A stretch of DNA of 44,718 bases from Streptococcus sp. k-402 (GCF_013277515.1 NZ_VMNB01000001.1:18179-62896); one strand, 5' to 3'. Positions 14,142-24,349 are shown, counted from the stretch's first letter. Program-made: numbers and translations. Notes: a model not told the origin generated them from the letters alone.

Positions 14142-15491
14142 ATGAAACCAGAATTTTTAGAAAGTGCGGAGTTTTATAATCGTCGTTACCATAATTTTTC
14201 CAGTCGGGTGATTGTCCCCATGTCCCTTCTGATCGTGTTTTTACTTGGCTTTGCAACATTTGCAGAGAAGGAGATGAGTTTATCAACTAGAGCTACTGTC
14301 GAGCCTAGTCGAATCCTTGCAAATATCCAGTCAACTAGCAATAATCGTATTCTTGTCAATCATTTGGAAGAAAATAAGCTGGTTAAAAAGGGAGAGCTGT
14401 TGGTTCAATATCAGGAAGGGGCAGAGGGTATCCAAGCAGAGGCCTATGCTAGTCAGTTGGACATGCTTAAGGATCAAAAAAAGCAATTGGAGTATTTGCA
14501 AAAAAGTCTGCAAGAAGGGGAGAACCACTTTCCAGAGGAGGATAAGTTTGGCTACCAAGCCACCTTTCGCGACTACCTCAGCCAAGCAGGCAGTCTTAGG
14601 GCTAGTATATCGCAACAAAATGAGACCATCGCGTCCCAGAATGCAGCAACTAGCCAAACCCAAGCCGAAATCGGCAATCTCATCAGCCAAACAGAGGCTA
14701 AAATTCGCGATTACCAGACAGCTAAGTCAGCTATTGAAACAGGTGCTTCCTTGGCCAGTCAGAATCTAGCCTACTCTCTCTACCAGTCCTACAAGTCTCA
14801 GGGCGAGGAAAATCCGCAAGCTAAATCCCAGGCAGTGGCACAGGTTGAAGCGCAGCTTTCTCAGTTAGAATCTAGTCTTGCTACTTACCGTGTCCAGTAT
14901 GCAGGTTCAGGTACCCAGCAAGCCTATGCGTCAGGTTTAAGTAGTCAATTGGAGTCTCTCAAATCCCAACACTTGGCTAAGGTTGGTCAGGAATTGACTC
15001 TTCTAGCCCAGAAAATCTTGGAGGCAGAGTCAGGTAAGAAGGTTCAGGGAAATCTTTTAGACAAGGGGAAAATTACGGCGAGTGAGGATGGGGTGCTTCA
15101 TCTTAATCCTGAGACCAGTGATTCTGCCATGGTAGCAGAAGGGGCTCTACTAGCCCAACTCTATCCGTCCTTGGAAAAAGAAGGGAAAGCCAAAGTAACA
15201 GCTTATCTTAGTTCAAAAGATGTAGCAAGGATCAAGGTCGGTGATTCTGTTCGCTATACGACGACTCATGATGCCAAGAATCAACTTTTCCTAGATTCTA
15301 CTATTACAAGTATTGATGCGACAGCTACTAAGACTGAAAAAGGGAATTTCTTTAAAATCGAGGCAGAGACTAATCTAACTTCGGAGCAGGCTGAAAAACT
15401 TCGTTACGGGGTGGAAGGTCGTCTGCAGATGATTACGGGCAAGAAAAGTTACCTACGTTATTATTTAGATCAATTTTTGAACAAAGAGTAA
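14142..15491 (+). CDS. comB: Competence peptide export accessory protein ComB
   Basis: A 449-residue HlyD-type membrane fusion protein that works with ComA. It has a short N-terminal cytoplasmic tail, one transmembrane helix (about 21-41, [18 protein letters not shown]), a long coiled-coil region rich in Gln, Ser and Ala (about 90-300) and a beta-barrel C-terminal part with [16 protein letters not shown]. The gene begins 12 bases after comA with a purine-rich ribosome-binding site and ends before a terminator, so comAB forms a two-gene operon under the ComE-type site. Confidence 0.96.
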   Translation: MKPEFLESAEFYNRRYHNFSSRVIVPMSLLIVFLLGFATFAEKEMSLSTRATVEPSRILANIQSTSNNRILVNHLEENKLVKKGELLVQYQEGAEGIQAEAYASQLDMLKDQKKQLEYLQKSLQEGENHFPEEDKFGYQATFRDYLSQAGSLRASISQQNETIASQNAATSQTQAEIGNLISQTEAKIRDYQTAKSAIETGASLASQNLAYSLYQSYKSQGEENPQAKSQAVAQVEAQLSQLESSLATYRVQYAGSGTQQAYASGLSSQLESLKSQHLAKVGQELTLLAQKILEAESGKKVQGNLLDKGKITASEDGVLHLNPETSDSAMVAEGALLAQLYPSLEKEGKAKVTAYLSSKDVARIKVGDSVRYTTTHDAKNQLFLDSTITSIDATATKTEKGNFFKIEAETNLTSEQAEKLRYGVEGRLQMITGKKSYLRYYLDQFLNKE

Positions 15492-15520
15492 TGTTCGTAT
15501 TTTTAGAGTTAAATGATTTT

Positions 15521-15558
15521 AAAACTGTAAGAAAGATTCTTCTTGCAGTTTTTTCTTT
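15521..15558 (+). terminator. Rho-independent terminator after comB
   Basis: AACTGTAAGAA (15523-15533) pairs with TTCTTGCAGTT (15540-15550), one wobble, and a T run follows. Confidence 0.88.
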
Positions 15559-15599
15559 ATGATTTTCGAGGCCACTACGTTATTTATTCGGTTAAATTC

Positions 15600-15628
15600 T
15601 TGTAATTTTAGGTTTTTTATGGTAGAAT
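15600..15628 (+). promoter_or_regulatory. Predicted promoter of purC
   Basis: TTGTAA (15600-15605) and TAGAAT (15623-15628) are 17 bases apart. Just upstream, TTCGGTT on the plus strand (15587-15593) resembles the CCGAA core of a reverse-oriented PurBox, but it has several mismatches to the consensus, so PurR control is only suggested. Confidence 0.6.
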
Positions 15629-15660
15629 GTGCTCAAGTAATACGAAAGGCGAACTTTAAA

Positions 15661-16368
15661 ATGTCAAAACAATTGATCTATTCGGGAAAAGCTAAAGATA
15701 TCTATACAACAGAGGATGAAAATCTTATTATTTCAACTTACAAGGACCAGGCGACTGCTTTCAATGGTGTTAAGAAGGAGCAGATTGCAGGTAAGGGAGT
15801 GTTGAATAATCAGATTTCATCTTTTATTTTTGAAAAATTAAATGCGTCTGGTGTGGCGACTCACTTTGTGGAGAAACTTTCAGACACGGAACAACTCAAT
15901 AAAAAGGTGGAAATCATTCCTTTGGAAGTCGTGCTCCGCAACTACACGGCTGGTTCCTTTTCAAAACGTTTTGGCGTAGACGAAGGAATCGCATTTGAGA
16001 CTCCGATTGTTGAATTTTACTACAAAAATGATGATTTGGATGACCCCTTTATCAATGACGAGCATGTGAAATTCCTACAGATTGCGGATGAGCAGCAGAT
16101 TGCCTACTTGAAGGAAGAAACCCGTCGTATCAATGAACTCTTGAAAGCTTGGTTTGCTGCGATTGGCCTCAAGTTGATTGACTTTAAGTTAGAGTTCGGT
16201 TTTGATAAGGATGGCAAGATTATCTTAGCAGACGAATTTTCACCAGATAACTGCCGTTTGTGGGATGCGGATGGCAATCACATGGATAAGGATGTTTTCC
16301 GTAGAGGATTGGGAGAACTAACAGACGTTTACGAGATTGTCTGGGAAAAGTTGCAGGGGTTGAAATAA
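15661..16368 (+). CDS. purC: Phosphoribosylaminoimidazole-succinocarboxamide synthase
   Basis: A 235-residue SAICAR synthetase that joins aspartate to CAIR using ATP. Typical motifs are YSGKAKDIY near the start (phosphate-binding loop), [14 protein letters not shown] in the centre and [12 protein letters not shown] near the C-terminus. I use the ATG at 15661, which gives the family's normal N-terminus ([12 protein letters not shown]); an upstream in-frame extension lacks conservation and would cover the promoter. First gene of the purine cluster. A second, partial copy of its 3' end lies downstream at 16443-16513. Confidence 0.96.
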
Positions 16369-16442
16369 TCTGTTAGCAACGGAAAACCTTTGTCTCTCAA
16401 CTAAAAGGACTCAGGCTGAAAAGGTTCCCCAGACCTTTTCAC

Positions 16443-16513
16443 TCCGTAGGGGATTAGGAGAACTAACAGACGTTTACGAGATTGTTTGGGAAAAGTTGCA
16501 AGAATTGAAATAA
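16443..16513 (+). pseudogene. Duplicated 3' end of purC
   Basis: About 71 bases repeat the last codons of purC, including an in-frame stop. The encoded tail would read [19 protein letters not shown] followed by ELK, against GLK in the real gene. It lacks the rest of the gene. Between the real stop and this copy is a hairpin, GAAAAGGT pairing with ACCTTTTC. The structure suggests recombination between diverged purC alleles or insertion and partial loss of extra DNA. Confidence 0.8.
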
Positions 16514-16567
16514 CAACTTCAAGGTCGTTGGAACATTGTAAGAGCTGAAATAAAGGAATAAGAATTG

Positions 16568-19500
16568 ATGGATAAACGTATTTTTGTTGAAAAAAAGGCT
16601 GATTTTCAGGTCAAGTCAGAGAGTTTGGTGAGAGAACTCCAGCATAACTTGGGACTTTCAAGCTTGAAAAGTATTCGTATTGTGCAAGTCTATGATGTCT
16701 TTGATTTGGCGGAGGACTTGTTTGCACCTGCAGAGAAGCACATCTTCTCTGAGCAGGTGACCGACCATGTTTTAGATGAAGTATCTGTGCAGGCGGATCT
16801 TGCTAACTATGCTTTCTTTGCCATTGAAAGCCTGCCAGGGCAGTTTGACCAGCGTGCAGCTTCTTCGCAAGAAGCCTTGCTTTTGCTGGGAAGTTCGAGT
16901 GATGTAACGGTCAATACAGCACAATTGTATTTGGTCAATAAGGATATTGATGCGACTGAGTTGGAAGCGGTCAAGAACTACTTGCTCAACCCAGTTGATT
17001 CTCGTTTCAAGGACATCACGACAGGGATTGCCAAGCAGGAATTTTCTGAGTCAGACAAGACCATTCCTAAATTGACTTTCTTTGAAAGCTATAGGGCAGA
17101 AGACTTTGCTCGCTACAAGGCCGAGCAAGGGATGGCCATGGAAGTGGATGATTTGCTCTTTATCCAAGACTACTTTAAGTCAATCGGGCGCGTGCCGACG
17201 GAAACAGAACTCAAGGTTTTGGATACTTACTGGTCTGACCACTGCCGTCACACGACTTTTGAGACAGAGTTGAAACAGATTGATTTCTCAGCTTCTAAAT
17301 TCCAAAAGCAATTGCAGTCAACCTATGACAAATATATCGCTATGCGTGATGAGTTGGGACGTACGGAAAAACCGCAAACCTTGATGGATATGGCAACTAT
17401 TTTCGGTCGTTATGAGCGTGCCAATGGACGTTTGGACGACATGGAAGTGTCAGATGAAATCAATGCTTGCTCAGTAGAAATCGAAGTGGACGTTGATGGT
17501 GTGAAAGAACCATGGCTCCTAATGTTCAAGAATGAAACTCACAACCACCCAACGGAAATTGAGCCATTTGGTGGGGCTGCTACCTGTATCGGTGGAGCCA
17601 TTCGTGACCCATTGTCAGGTCGCTCATATGTTTACCAAGCCATGCGGATCTCAGGTGCTGGTGATATTACAGCACCGATTTCAGAAACTCGCGCTGGGAA
17701 ATTACCACAACAGGTCATTTCTAAGACAGCGGCTCATGGTTATTCTTCATACGGTAACCAAATTGGGCTTGCGACGACCTACGTTCGTGAATACTTCCAC
17801 CCAGGCTTTGTAGCTAAACGTATGGAACTTGGTGCCGTTGTCGGAGCGGCTCCTAAGGGCAATGTCGTTCGTGAAAAACCGGAAGCGGGAGATGTGATTA
17901 TTCTCCTTGGAGGTAAGACTGGACGTGATGGTGTCGGTGGTGCGACAGGTTCTTCTAAGGTTCAAACAGTTGAGTCAGTTGAGACTGCTGGTGCTGAGGT
18001 TCAAAAAGGGAATGCCATCGAAGAACGCAAGATTCAACGCCTTTTCCGTAATGGCCAAGTAACACGTCTTATCAAGAAGTCTAATGACTTTGGTGCTGGT
18101 GGTGTCTGTGTGGCTATCGGTGAATTGGCAGACGGTCTTGAAATCGACCTCAACAAGGTTCCTCTTAAATACCAAGGCTTGAATGGTACAGAAATTGCCA
18201 TCTCTGAATCACAAGAACGGATGGCGGTTGTGGTTCGTCCTGAAGATGTGGATGCCTTCGTTACTGAATGTAACAAAGAAAATATTGACGCTGTTGTTGT
18301 GGCGACAGTGACTGAAAAACCAAATCTTGTCATGCACTGGAATGGTGAAACCATTGTCGACTTGGAACGTTGTTTCCTTGATACTAATGGTGTACGTGTT
18401 GTGGTAGATGCTAAGGTCGTTGACAAGGATGTCAAGCTTCCAGAAGAACGTCAAACATCTGCTGAAACCCTTGAAGCGGATACTCTTGAAGTCTTGTCTG
18501 ATCTCAACCATGTGAGTCAAAAAGGCTTGCAGACCATCTTTGACTGTTCGGTCGGTCGTTCTACAGTCAACCATCCGCTTGGTGGTCGCTACCAACTCAC
18601 ACCGACTGAGGCTTCTGTGCAGAAATTGCCTGTACAACATGGTGTGACTCATACTGCCTCAGTCATGGCTCAAGGATTTAACCCTTATTTGGCAGAATGG
18701 TCTCCATACCACGGTGCTGCTTATGCGGTTATCGAAGCTACGGCTCGTCTAGTAGCGACAGGTGCCAATTGGTCTAAGGCTCGCTTCTCTTACCAAGAGT
18801 ACTTCGAGCGCATGGACAAACAAGCTGAGCGTTTCGGTCAGCCAGTAGCTGCTCTTCTAGGTTCTATCGAAGCTCAGATTCAGCTTGGCTTGCCATCTAT
18901 CGGTGGGAAGGACTCTATGTCTGGTACCTTTGAAGAGTTGACGGTGCCACCAACCTTGGTTGCCTTTGGGGTAACGACAGCAGATAGCCGTAAGGTGCTC
19001 TCTCCAGAATTTAAAGTTGCTGGGGAAAACATCTACTACATCCCAGGTCAAGCTCTTGCTGCAGAGATTGATTTTGACTTGATTAAGTCTAACTTTGCTC
19101 AGTTTGAATCCCTTCAAAAGGCTCACAAAGTAACAGCTGCTTCAGCTGTCAAATACGGCGGTGTGGTTGAAAGTTTGGCACTTGCTACTTTTGGAAATCA
19201 TATCGGTGCAGAGGTAATCTTGCCTGAACTTGAAAGTTCTTTGACAGCACAATTGGGCGGATTTGTCTTCACATCTCCTGAAGAAATTGCTGGAGTAGAG
19301 AAAATCGGTCAAACAAGTGCAGACTTTACACTCCTTGTCAACGGTGTGAAGCTAGATGGACACAAGCTTGACAGTGCCTTCCAAGGAAAACTGGAAAAAG
19401 TTTACCCAACAGAGTTTGCCCAAGCCAAAGAACTAGATGAAGTACCAGCTGTGGTATCAGATGTTGTGATTAAAGCAAAAGAAAAGGTTGAAAAACCTGT

Positions 19501-20293
19501 GGTTTACATCCCAGTCTTCCCAGGCACCAACTCGGAATATGACTCAGCCAAGGCCTTCGAAAAAGAAGGTGCAGAGGTTAACTTGGTACCATTTGTGACC
19601 TTGCATGAAGAAGCCATTGTCAAGTCAGTTGAAACTATGGTTGACAACATCGGCAAGGCTAACATCCTCTTCTTTGCAGGTGGTTTCTCAGCTGCGGACG
19701 AGCCAGATGGTTCAGCTAAGTTTATTGTCAATATCCTGCTCAATGAAAAAGTGCGTGCAGCTATTGATAGCTTTATCGCCCGTGGTGGCTTGATTATCGG
19801 TATCTGTAATGGATTCCAGGCCTTGGTCAAATCAGGTCTTCTTCCATACGGAAACTTTGAAGATGCTAGCAGTACTAGTCCAACCCTCTTCTACAATGAT
19901 GCCAACCAACACGTGGCCAAGATGGTGGAAACCCGTATTGCCAATACTAACTCACCATGGCTTGCTGGAGTGGAAGTTGGTGAGATTCATGCCATTCCTG
20001 TTTCACACGGTGAAGGAAAGTTTGTCGTGACGGCTGAGGAATTTGCAGAGCTTCGTGACAATGGACAAATTTTCAGCCAATATGTTGACTTTGACGGCAA
20101 ACCAAGTATGGATTCTAAGTACAATCCAAATGGTTCTGTCCATGCCATCGAAGGAATTACCAGCAAGAATGGCCAAATCATCGGTAAGATGGGCCACTCA
20201 GAACGTTATGAAGACGGTCTTTTCCAAAATATTCCAGGAAATAAAGACCAGCACCTGTTTGCGTCGGCGGTTAAGTACTTTACTGGAAAATAA
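16568..20293 (+). CDS. purL: Phosphoribosylformylglycinamidine synthase (single-chain PurL)
   Basis: A 1241-residue FGAM synthase combining the ATP-dependent synthase with a C-terminal glutaminase. Synthase hallmarks include SDHCRHTTFET, KNETHNHPTEIEPFGGAATCIGGAIRD-like glycine-rich motifs and the second half's GGKDSMSGTFE. The class I amidotransferase domain begins near 960, with the nucleophile cysteine in GICNGFQAL and the partner histidine in HAIPVSHGEG. It converts FGAR, glutamine and ATP to FGAM. The ATG at 16568 follows AAGGA at good spacing; a TTG one codon upstream is less likely. Confidence 0.96.
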   Translation: MDKRIFVEKKADFQVKSESLVRELQHNLGLSSLKSIRIVQVYDVFDLAEDLFAPAEKHIFSEQVTDHVLDEVSVQADLANYAFFAIESLPGQFDQRAASSQEALLLLGSSSDVTVNTAQLYLVNKDIDATELEAVKNYLLNPVDSRFKDITTGIAKQEFSESDKTIPKLTFFESYRAEDFARYKAEQGMAMEVDDLLFIQDYFKSIGRVPTETELKVLDTYWSDHCRHTTFETELKQIDFSASKFQKQLQSTYDKYIAMRDELGRTEKPQTLMDMATIFGRYERANGRLDDMEVSDEINACSVEIEVDVDGVKEPWLLMFKNETHNHPTEIEPFGGAATCIGGAIRDPLSGRSYVYQAMRISGAGDITAPISETRAGKLPQQVISKTAAHGYSSYGNQIGLATTYVREYFHPGFVAKRMELGAVVGAAPKGNVVREKPEAGDVIILLGGKTGRDGVGGATGSSKVQTVESVETAGAEVQKGNAIEERKIQRLFRNGQVTRLIKKSNDFGAGGVCVAIGELADGLEIDLNKVPLKYQGLNGTEIAISESQERMAVVVRPEDVDAFVTECNKENIDAVVVATVTEKPNLVMHWNGETIVDLERCFLDTNGVRVVVDAKVVDKDVKLPEERQTSAETLEADTLEVLSDLNHVSQKGLQTIFDCSVGRSTVNHPLGGRYQLTPTEASVQKLPVQHGVTHTASVMAQGFNPYLAEWSPYHGAAYAVIEATARLVATGANWSKARFSYQEYFERMDKQAERFGQPVAALLGSIEAQIQLGLPSIGGKDSMSGTFEELTVPPTLVAFGVTTADSRKVLSPEFKVAGENIYYIPGQALAAEIDFDLIKSNFAQFESLQKAHKVTAASAVKYGGVVESLALATFGNHIGAEVILPELESSLTAQLGGFVFTSPEEIAGVEKIGQTSADFTLLVNGVKLDGHKLDSAFQGKLEKVYPTEFAQAKELDEVPAVVSDVVIKAKEKVEKPVVYIPVFPGTNSEYDSAKAFEKEGAEVNLVPFVTLHEEAIVKSVETMVDNIGKANILFFAGGFSAADEPDGSAKFIVNILLNEKVRAAIDSFIARGGLIIGICNGFQALVKSGLLPYGNFEDASSTSPTLFYNDANQHVAKMVETRIANTNSPWLAGVEVGEIHAIPVSHGEGKFVVTAEEFAELRDNGQIFSQYVDFDGKPSMDSKYNPNGSVHAIEGITSKNGQIIGKMGHSERYEDGLFQNIPGNKDQHLFASAVKYFTGK

Positions 20294-20386
20294 GACTTAC
20301 AGATTTTCTAATAGATAGTATCAGTAATGTAAAAGTCATGTAGATTTAGCTCTTGGTGCTACACAAATAAAAATTAGGTATATAAA

Positions 20387-21829
20387 ATGACATACGAAGT
20401 AAAATCTCTTAATGAAGAATGTGGTGTTTTCGGTATCTGGGGACATCCAGATGCTGCTAAATTGACCTATTTTGGTCTCCACAGTCTTCAGCACCGTGGT
20501 CAGGAGGGGGCAGGAATCCTCTCCAACGATCAGGGACAATTGAAGCGCCATCGTGACATGGGACTTTTATCAGAAGTCTTCAGAAATCCTGCTAATTTGG
20601 ATAAATTGACGGGAACTGGTGCGATTGGGCATGTGCGTTACGCGACTGCTGGCGAAGCTTCTGTAGATAATATCCAGCCTTTCCTCTTCCGTTTTCACGA
20701 TATGCAGTTTGGTTTGGCTCATAATGGAAACTTGACCAATGCTGCCTCTCTCAAGAAAGAATTGGAACAAAGAGGAGCAATTTTCAGCGCGACTTCGGAC
20801 TCTGAAATCTTGGCTCACCTCATTCGTCGCAGTCATAATCCTAGCCTGATGGGCAAAATCAAGGAAGCGCTCAGCCTTGTCAAAGGTGGTTTTGCCTATA
20901 TCTTGCTGTTTGAGGACAAGTTGATTGCGGCTCTTGACCCCAATGGTTTCCGTCCACTTTCTATCGGGAAAATGGCCAACGGAGCGGTGGTGGTTTCCTC
21001 TGAAACCTGTGCTTTTGAGGTTATTGGTGCTGAATGGATTCGTGATTTGAAGCCAGGTGAGATTGTGATCATTGATGACAAGGGCATCCAGTATGATAGC
21101 TATACAGATGATACTCAGTTAGCAATCTGTTCTATGGAGTATATCTATTTTGCTCGCCCTGATTCTAACATTCATGGTGTCAATGTTCATACGGCACGTA
21201 AACGTATGGGTGCTCAATTGGCGCGTGAATTCAAGCATGAGGCGGATATCGTGGTCGGTGTGCCCAATTCTTCCCTCAGTGCGGCTATGGGATTTGCGGA
21301 AGAATCTGGTCTGCCAAATGAAATGGGACTTATCAAGAACCAATACACGCAACGGACCTTTATCCAACCGACTCAAGAATTGCGGGAGCAAGGGGTGCGG
21401 ATGAAACTATCTGCTGTTTCTGGTGTTGTAAAAGGCAAGCGTGTGGTTATGATTGATGACTCTATTGTACGTGGAACAACCTCTCGTCGTATCGTTCAGC
21501 TCTTGAAAGAAGCGGGTGCAACTGAGGTTCACGTTGCCATTGGTAGTCCAGCGCTAGCTTATCCATGTTTCTACGGGATTGATATCCAGACCCGTCAGGA
21601 GCTGATTGCGGCCAATCATACGGTTGAAGAAACGCGCCAAATCATTGGTGCAGATAGTCTGACTTACCTTTCTGTTGAAGGTTTGATTGAGTCGATTGGG
21701 ATCGAAACAGATGCGCCAAATGGCGGTCTCTGTGTCGCTTACTTTGACGGTGACTACCCAACACCTCTCTACGACTACGAAGAAGACTATCGTCGAAGTT
21801 TGGAAGAAAAGACCAGTTTTTACAAATAG
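20387..21829 (+). CDS. purF: Amidophosphoribosyltransferase
   Basis: A 480-residue enzyme of the first committed step of purine synthesis, converting PRPP and glutamine to phosphoribosylamine. An 11-residue propeptide (MTYEVKSLNEE) precedes the catalytic Cys12 in ECGVFGIWGH, as in Gram-positive PurF enzymes that mature by N-terminal cleavage. GHVRYATAG and LAHNGNLTN belong to the Ntn glutaminase. VVMIDDSIVRGTTSRRIV is the PRPP-binding loop. Gram-positive relatives may carry a 4Fe-4S cluster; the matching C-terminal cysteines were not verified here. Confidence 0.96.
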   Translation: MTYEVKSLNEECGVFGIWGHPDAAKLTYFGLHSLQHRGQEGAGILSNDQGQLKRHRDMGLLSEVFRNPANLDKLTGTGAIGHVRYATAGEASVDNIQPFLFRFHDMQFGLAHNGNLTNAASLKKELEQRGAIFSATSDSEILAHLIRRSHNPSLMGKIKEALSLVKGGFAYILLFEDKLIAALDPNGFRPLSIGKMANGAVVVSSETCAFEVIGAEWIRDLKPGEIVIIDDKGIQYDSYTDDTQLAICSMEYIYFARPDSNIHGVNVHTARKRMGAQLAREFKHEADIVVGVPNSSLSAAMGFAEESGLPNEMGLIKNQYTQRTFIQPTQELREQGVRMKLSAVSGVVKGKRVVMIDDSIVRGTTSRRIVQLLKEAGATEVHVAIGSPALAYPCFYGIDIQTRQELIAANHTVEETRQIIGADSLTYLSVEGLIESIGIETDAPNGGLCVAYFDGDYPTPLYDYEEDYRRSLEEKTSFYK

Positions 21830-21865
21830 ACAATAGATCCTCCATTAAAGAAAAGGAATATAAAA

Positions 21866-21907
21866 ATGACAAAAAATGCTTATGCCCCACGTCTCACTAC
21901 TGACTAA
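21866..21907 (+). pseudogene. Remnant of a duplicated purM start
   Basis: A 13-codon ORF MTKNAYAPRLTTD with an upstream AAAGGA copies the first residues of PurM (MANKNAYAQ) and then diverges to a stop. A hairpin with 8-bp arms CTACTGAC/GTCAGTAG (21897-21904, 21922-21929) overlaps its end. Confidence 0.55.
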
Positions 21908-21968
21908 AAGCTAAAGCATTTGTCAGTAGACGCTTTCTCCTATGGGACCAAAGCTAGAGACCTGACTA

Positions 21969-22005
21969 GTATTTTTAGATAAAATAATTGTTTATCTAAA
22001 AATAC
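21969..22005. repeat. Perfect 15-bp inverted repeat before purM
   Basis: GTATTTTTAGATAAA (21969-21983) pairs perfectly with its complement at 21991-22005 around a seven-base loop. No T run follows on the plus strand, so it is not a standard terminator. It may be a dyad regulatory site, an mRNA stability hairpin or the footprint of a small inserted element. Confidence 0.7.
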
Positions 22006-22043
22006 GTCGCAATCTTTCCCAAAAAAAGAAAAGGAAAAATAAA

Positions 22044-23066
22044 ATGGCAAATAAAAATGCGTACGCTCAATCTGGTGTGGATGTTGAAGCGGGTTATGAA
22101 GTTGTTGAACGAATTAAAAAGCACGTGGCTCGTACGGAGCGTGCAGGTGTCATGGGAGCTCTTGGTGGCTTTGGTGGTATGTTTGACCTTTCAAAGACTG
22201 GGGTTAAAGAGCCTGTCTTGATTTCAGGAACTGACGGTGTCGGAACCAAGCTCATGTTGGCTATCAAGTACGACAAGCACGATACCATCGGTCAGGACTG
22301 TGTGGCCATGTGTGTCAATGATATCATCGCTGCGGGTGCGGAGCCCCTCTATTTCCTTGACTACGTAGCGACAGGGAAGAATGAACCAGCTAAACTAGAA
22401 CAAGTAGTTGCTGGTGTGGCAGAAGGTTGTGTGCAGGCAGGCGCTGCCCTCATCGGTGGGGAAACAGCTGAAATGCCTGGTATGTACGGCGAAGACGACT
22501 ATGATTTGGCTGGTTTTGCGGTCGGTGTGGCTGAAAAATCTCAAATCATTGACGGTTCAAAGGTGGCAGAAGGAGATGTTCTTCTCGGACTTGCTTCAAG
22601 TGGGATTCATTCCAATGGTTACTCTCTCGTCCGTCGTGTCTTTGCGGATTACACAGGTGAGGAAGTCCTGCCAGAATTGGAAGGCAAGAAACTCAAGGAA
22701 GTTCTTCTTGAGCCGACTCGTATCTATGTCAAGGCTGTTTTGCCACTCATCAAGGAAGAGTTGGTCAACGGCATTGCCCACATCACTGGTGGTGGCTTTA
22801 TCGAAAATGTCCCTCGTATGTTTGCAGCTGACTTGGCTGCTGAGATTGAAGAAGACAAGGTTCCCGTGCTTCCAATTTTCAAAGCTCTTGAGAAATACGG
22901 TCAGATCAAACACGAAGAAATGTTTGAAATCTTCAATATGGGTGTGGGGCTTATGCTAGCAGTTAGCCCTGAAAATGTAAGTCGTGTCAAGGAATTGCTG
23001 GATGAACCAGTCTATGAAATTGGCCGTATCGTCAAGAAAGAAAACGAAAGTGTCATCATCAAATGA
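22044..23066 (+). CDS. purM: Phosphoribosylformylglycinamidine cyclo-ligase
   Basis: A 340-residue AIR synthetase that closes the imidazole ring of FGAM using ATP. Signature stretches are [38 protein letters not shown] and [13 protein letters not shown]. The ATG follows AAAGGA. The stop overlaps the purN start (ATGA), implying coupling. A short duplicate of its 5' end lies upstream. Confidence 0.97.
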   Translation: MANKNAYAQSGVDVEAGYEVVERIKKHVARTERAGVMGALGGFGGMFDLSKTGVKEPVLISGTDGVGTKLMLAIKYDKHDTIGQDCVAMCVNDIIAAGAEPLYFLDYVATGKNEPAKLEQVVAGVAEGCVQAGAALIGGETAEMPGMYGEDDYDLAGFAVGVAEKSQIIDGSKVAEGDVLLGLASSGIHSNGYSLVRRVFADYTGEEVLPELEGKKLKEVLLEPTRIYVKAVLPLIKEELVNGIAHITGGGFIENVPRMFAADLAAEIEEDKVPVLPIFKALEKYGQIKHEEMFEIFNMGVGLMLAVSPENVSRVKELLDEPVYEIGRIVKKENESVIIK

Positions 23067-23614
23067 AAAAAATAGCGGTTTTTGCCTCTGGTAATGGCTC
23101 AAATTTTCAGGTGATAGCGGAACAATTTCCAGTGGAGTTTGTTTTTTCAGACCATCGTGACGCCTATGTGCTCGAGCGTGCAGACAAGCTCGGCGTTTTG
23201 TCCTATGCTTTTGAACTCAAGGAGTTTGAGAGCAAGGCAGACTACGAAGCAGCCCTTGTCGAGCTTTTGGAAGAACACCAGATTGACTTGGTTTGTCTAG
23301 CAGGCTACATGAAAATTGTTGGGCCTACTTTACTGGCAGCTTATGAAGGCAGGATTATCAACATTCATCCAGCCTACTTGCCAGAATTTCCAGGAGCTCA
23401 TGGGATTGAAGATGCTTGGAATGCTGACGTGAATCAGTCTGGTGTGACCATTCACTGGGTGGATTCGGGTGTGGATACAGGAAAGGTCATCAAACAAGTG
23501 CGTGTGCCACGGCTGGCTGATGATACGATTGACAGTTTTGAAGCTCGGATTCATGAAGCGGAATATCAGCTCTATCCAGAAGTGTTGGAATGTTTGGGAG
23601 TAGGGAGAAGATAA
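23063..23614 (+). CDS. purN: Phosphoribosylglycinamide formyltransferase
   Basis: A 183-residue GAR transformylase using 10-formyltetrahydrofolate. The start [15 protein letters not shown] is the phosphate-binding loop. The active-site segment includes [25 protein letters not shown] with the catalytic His, and [11 protein letters not shown] with the catalytic Asp. It overlaps purM by four bases. The chain ends in LGVGRR shortly before an acetyltransferase gene. Confidence 0.95.
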   Translation: MKKIAVFASGNGSNFQVIAEQFPVEFVFSDHRDAYVLERADKLGVLSYAFELKEFESKADYEAALVELLEEHQIDLVCLAGYMKIVGPTLLAAYEGRIINIHPAYLPEFPGAHGIEDAWNADVNQSGVTIHWVDSGVDTGKVIKQVRVPRLADDTIDSFEARIHEAEYQLYPEVLECLGVGRR

Positions 23615-23658
23615 GAAGTAAATCAAATTTTGATTGTGCAATCTTGCTAGGAGAAAAA

Positions 23659-24123
23659 ATGATTGAGATAAAATTAGTAGATGAGAGCAGTTTTCAGGCA
23701 GTGCTGGATTTGAAAATATCTGAAGCTGATGAACGAGCACGTTTCGTGTCTCCAAATGTACGCTCTTTAGCTGACGCATGGCTCTACCGAGAGAATGGGG
23801 ATGTGTTTCCAATGGCAATTTATTGGAATGAGCTTGTAGTTGGTTTTCTCCTGTTGGAAATAGATAAGGATGAAGCGGAATACTTTATCTGGCGGATAAT
23901 GATTGGCCAGCAGTACCAAGGAAGAGGTTATGGACGAAAAGCCGTGGAAGTTCTGATCAAAAAGGCACAGATGGATAGCGATTGCAATCATATTATCGCA
24001 GATTATGTGGTTGGAAATGAAAAAATGAAGCACCTGTTGACTAGTTTGGGTTTTCAGGAAACAGGATTTATAGAAGAAAATAATGAAGTCGCTATGCGCT
24101 TGGACCTAAAGAAAGAGGAATAG
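23659..24123 (+). CDS. GNAT-family N-acetyltransferase (SpeG/PaiA-like)
   Basis: A 154-residue GNAT protein. The acetyl-CoA loop QYQGRGYGRKAVEVL (about 87-101) matches the family motif A, preceded by the beta-strand AEYFIWRIMIG. A later segment GNEKMKHLLTSLGFQETG is the usual motif B. The overall pattern resembles spermine/spermidine acetyltransferases, but the acceptor is unknown. AGGAG (23649-23653) before the ATG at 23659 fixes the start. It is not part of purine synthesis and is an accessory gene inserted between purN and the purH remnant. Confidence 0.8.
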   Translation: MIEIKLVDESSFQAVLDLKISEADERARFVSPNVRSLADAWLYRENGDVFPMAIYWNELVVGFLLLEIDKDEAEYFIWRIMIGQQYQGRGYGRKAVEVLIKKAQMDSDCNHIIADYVVGNEKMKHLLTSLGFQETGFIEENNEVAMRLDLKKEE

Positions 24124-24124
24124 A

Positions 24125-24285
24125 ATGACGAAAAAAGCTTTAATCAGTATCTCAAACAAAGAGGGTATTGTTGAATTTGCCCAAGAACTTAAAAAAACTC
24201 GGTTGGGACATCATCTCAACAGGTGGAACCAAGGTTGCCCTTGATAATGCTGGGGTGAGCACCAGTGCCATTGATGATTCATAAG
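24125..24285 (+). pseudogene. Frameshifted, truncated duplicate of the purH 5' end
   Basis: About 150 bases align with the first ~50 codons of the intact purH at 24890. It starts [20 protein letters not shown], then an extra A in a run of seven shifts the frame within the codons for ELKK. The match ends near the codons for AIDD, after which a stop follows. It lies between the acetyltransferase and VanZ-like genes, 765 bases before the intact copy. Confidence 0.88.
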
Positions 24286-24349
24286 ATATCTTTGATTCAA
24301 AATTGGAGTCAGTGATTGTTGAAGACGGCTTCAAACGGAGGTATTTGTA

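Noticed and set aside
15584..15596. PurBox (PurR site) upstream of purC
   Set aside because: Only the CCGAA core on the reverse strand matches; about three other positions differ and no second box at the usual spacing was found.
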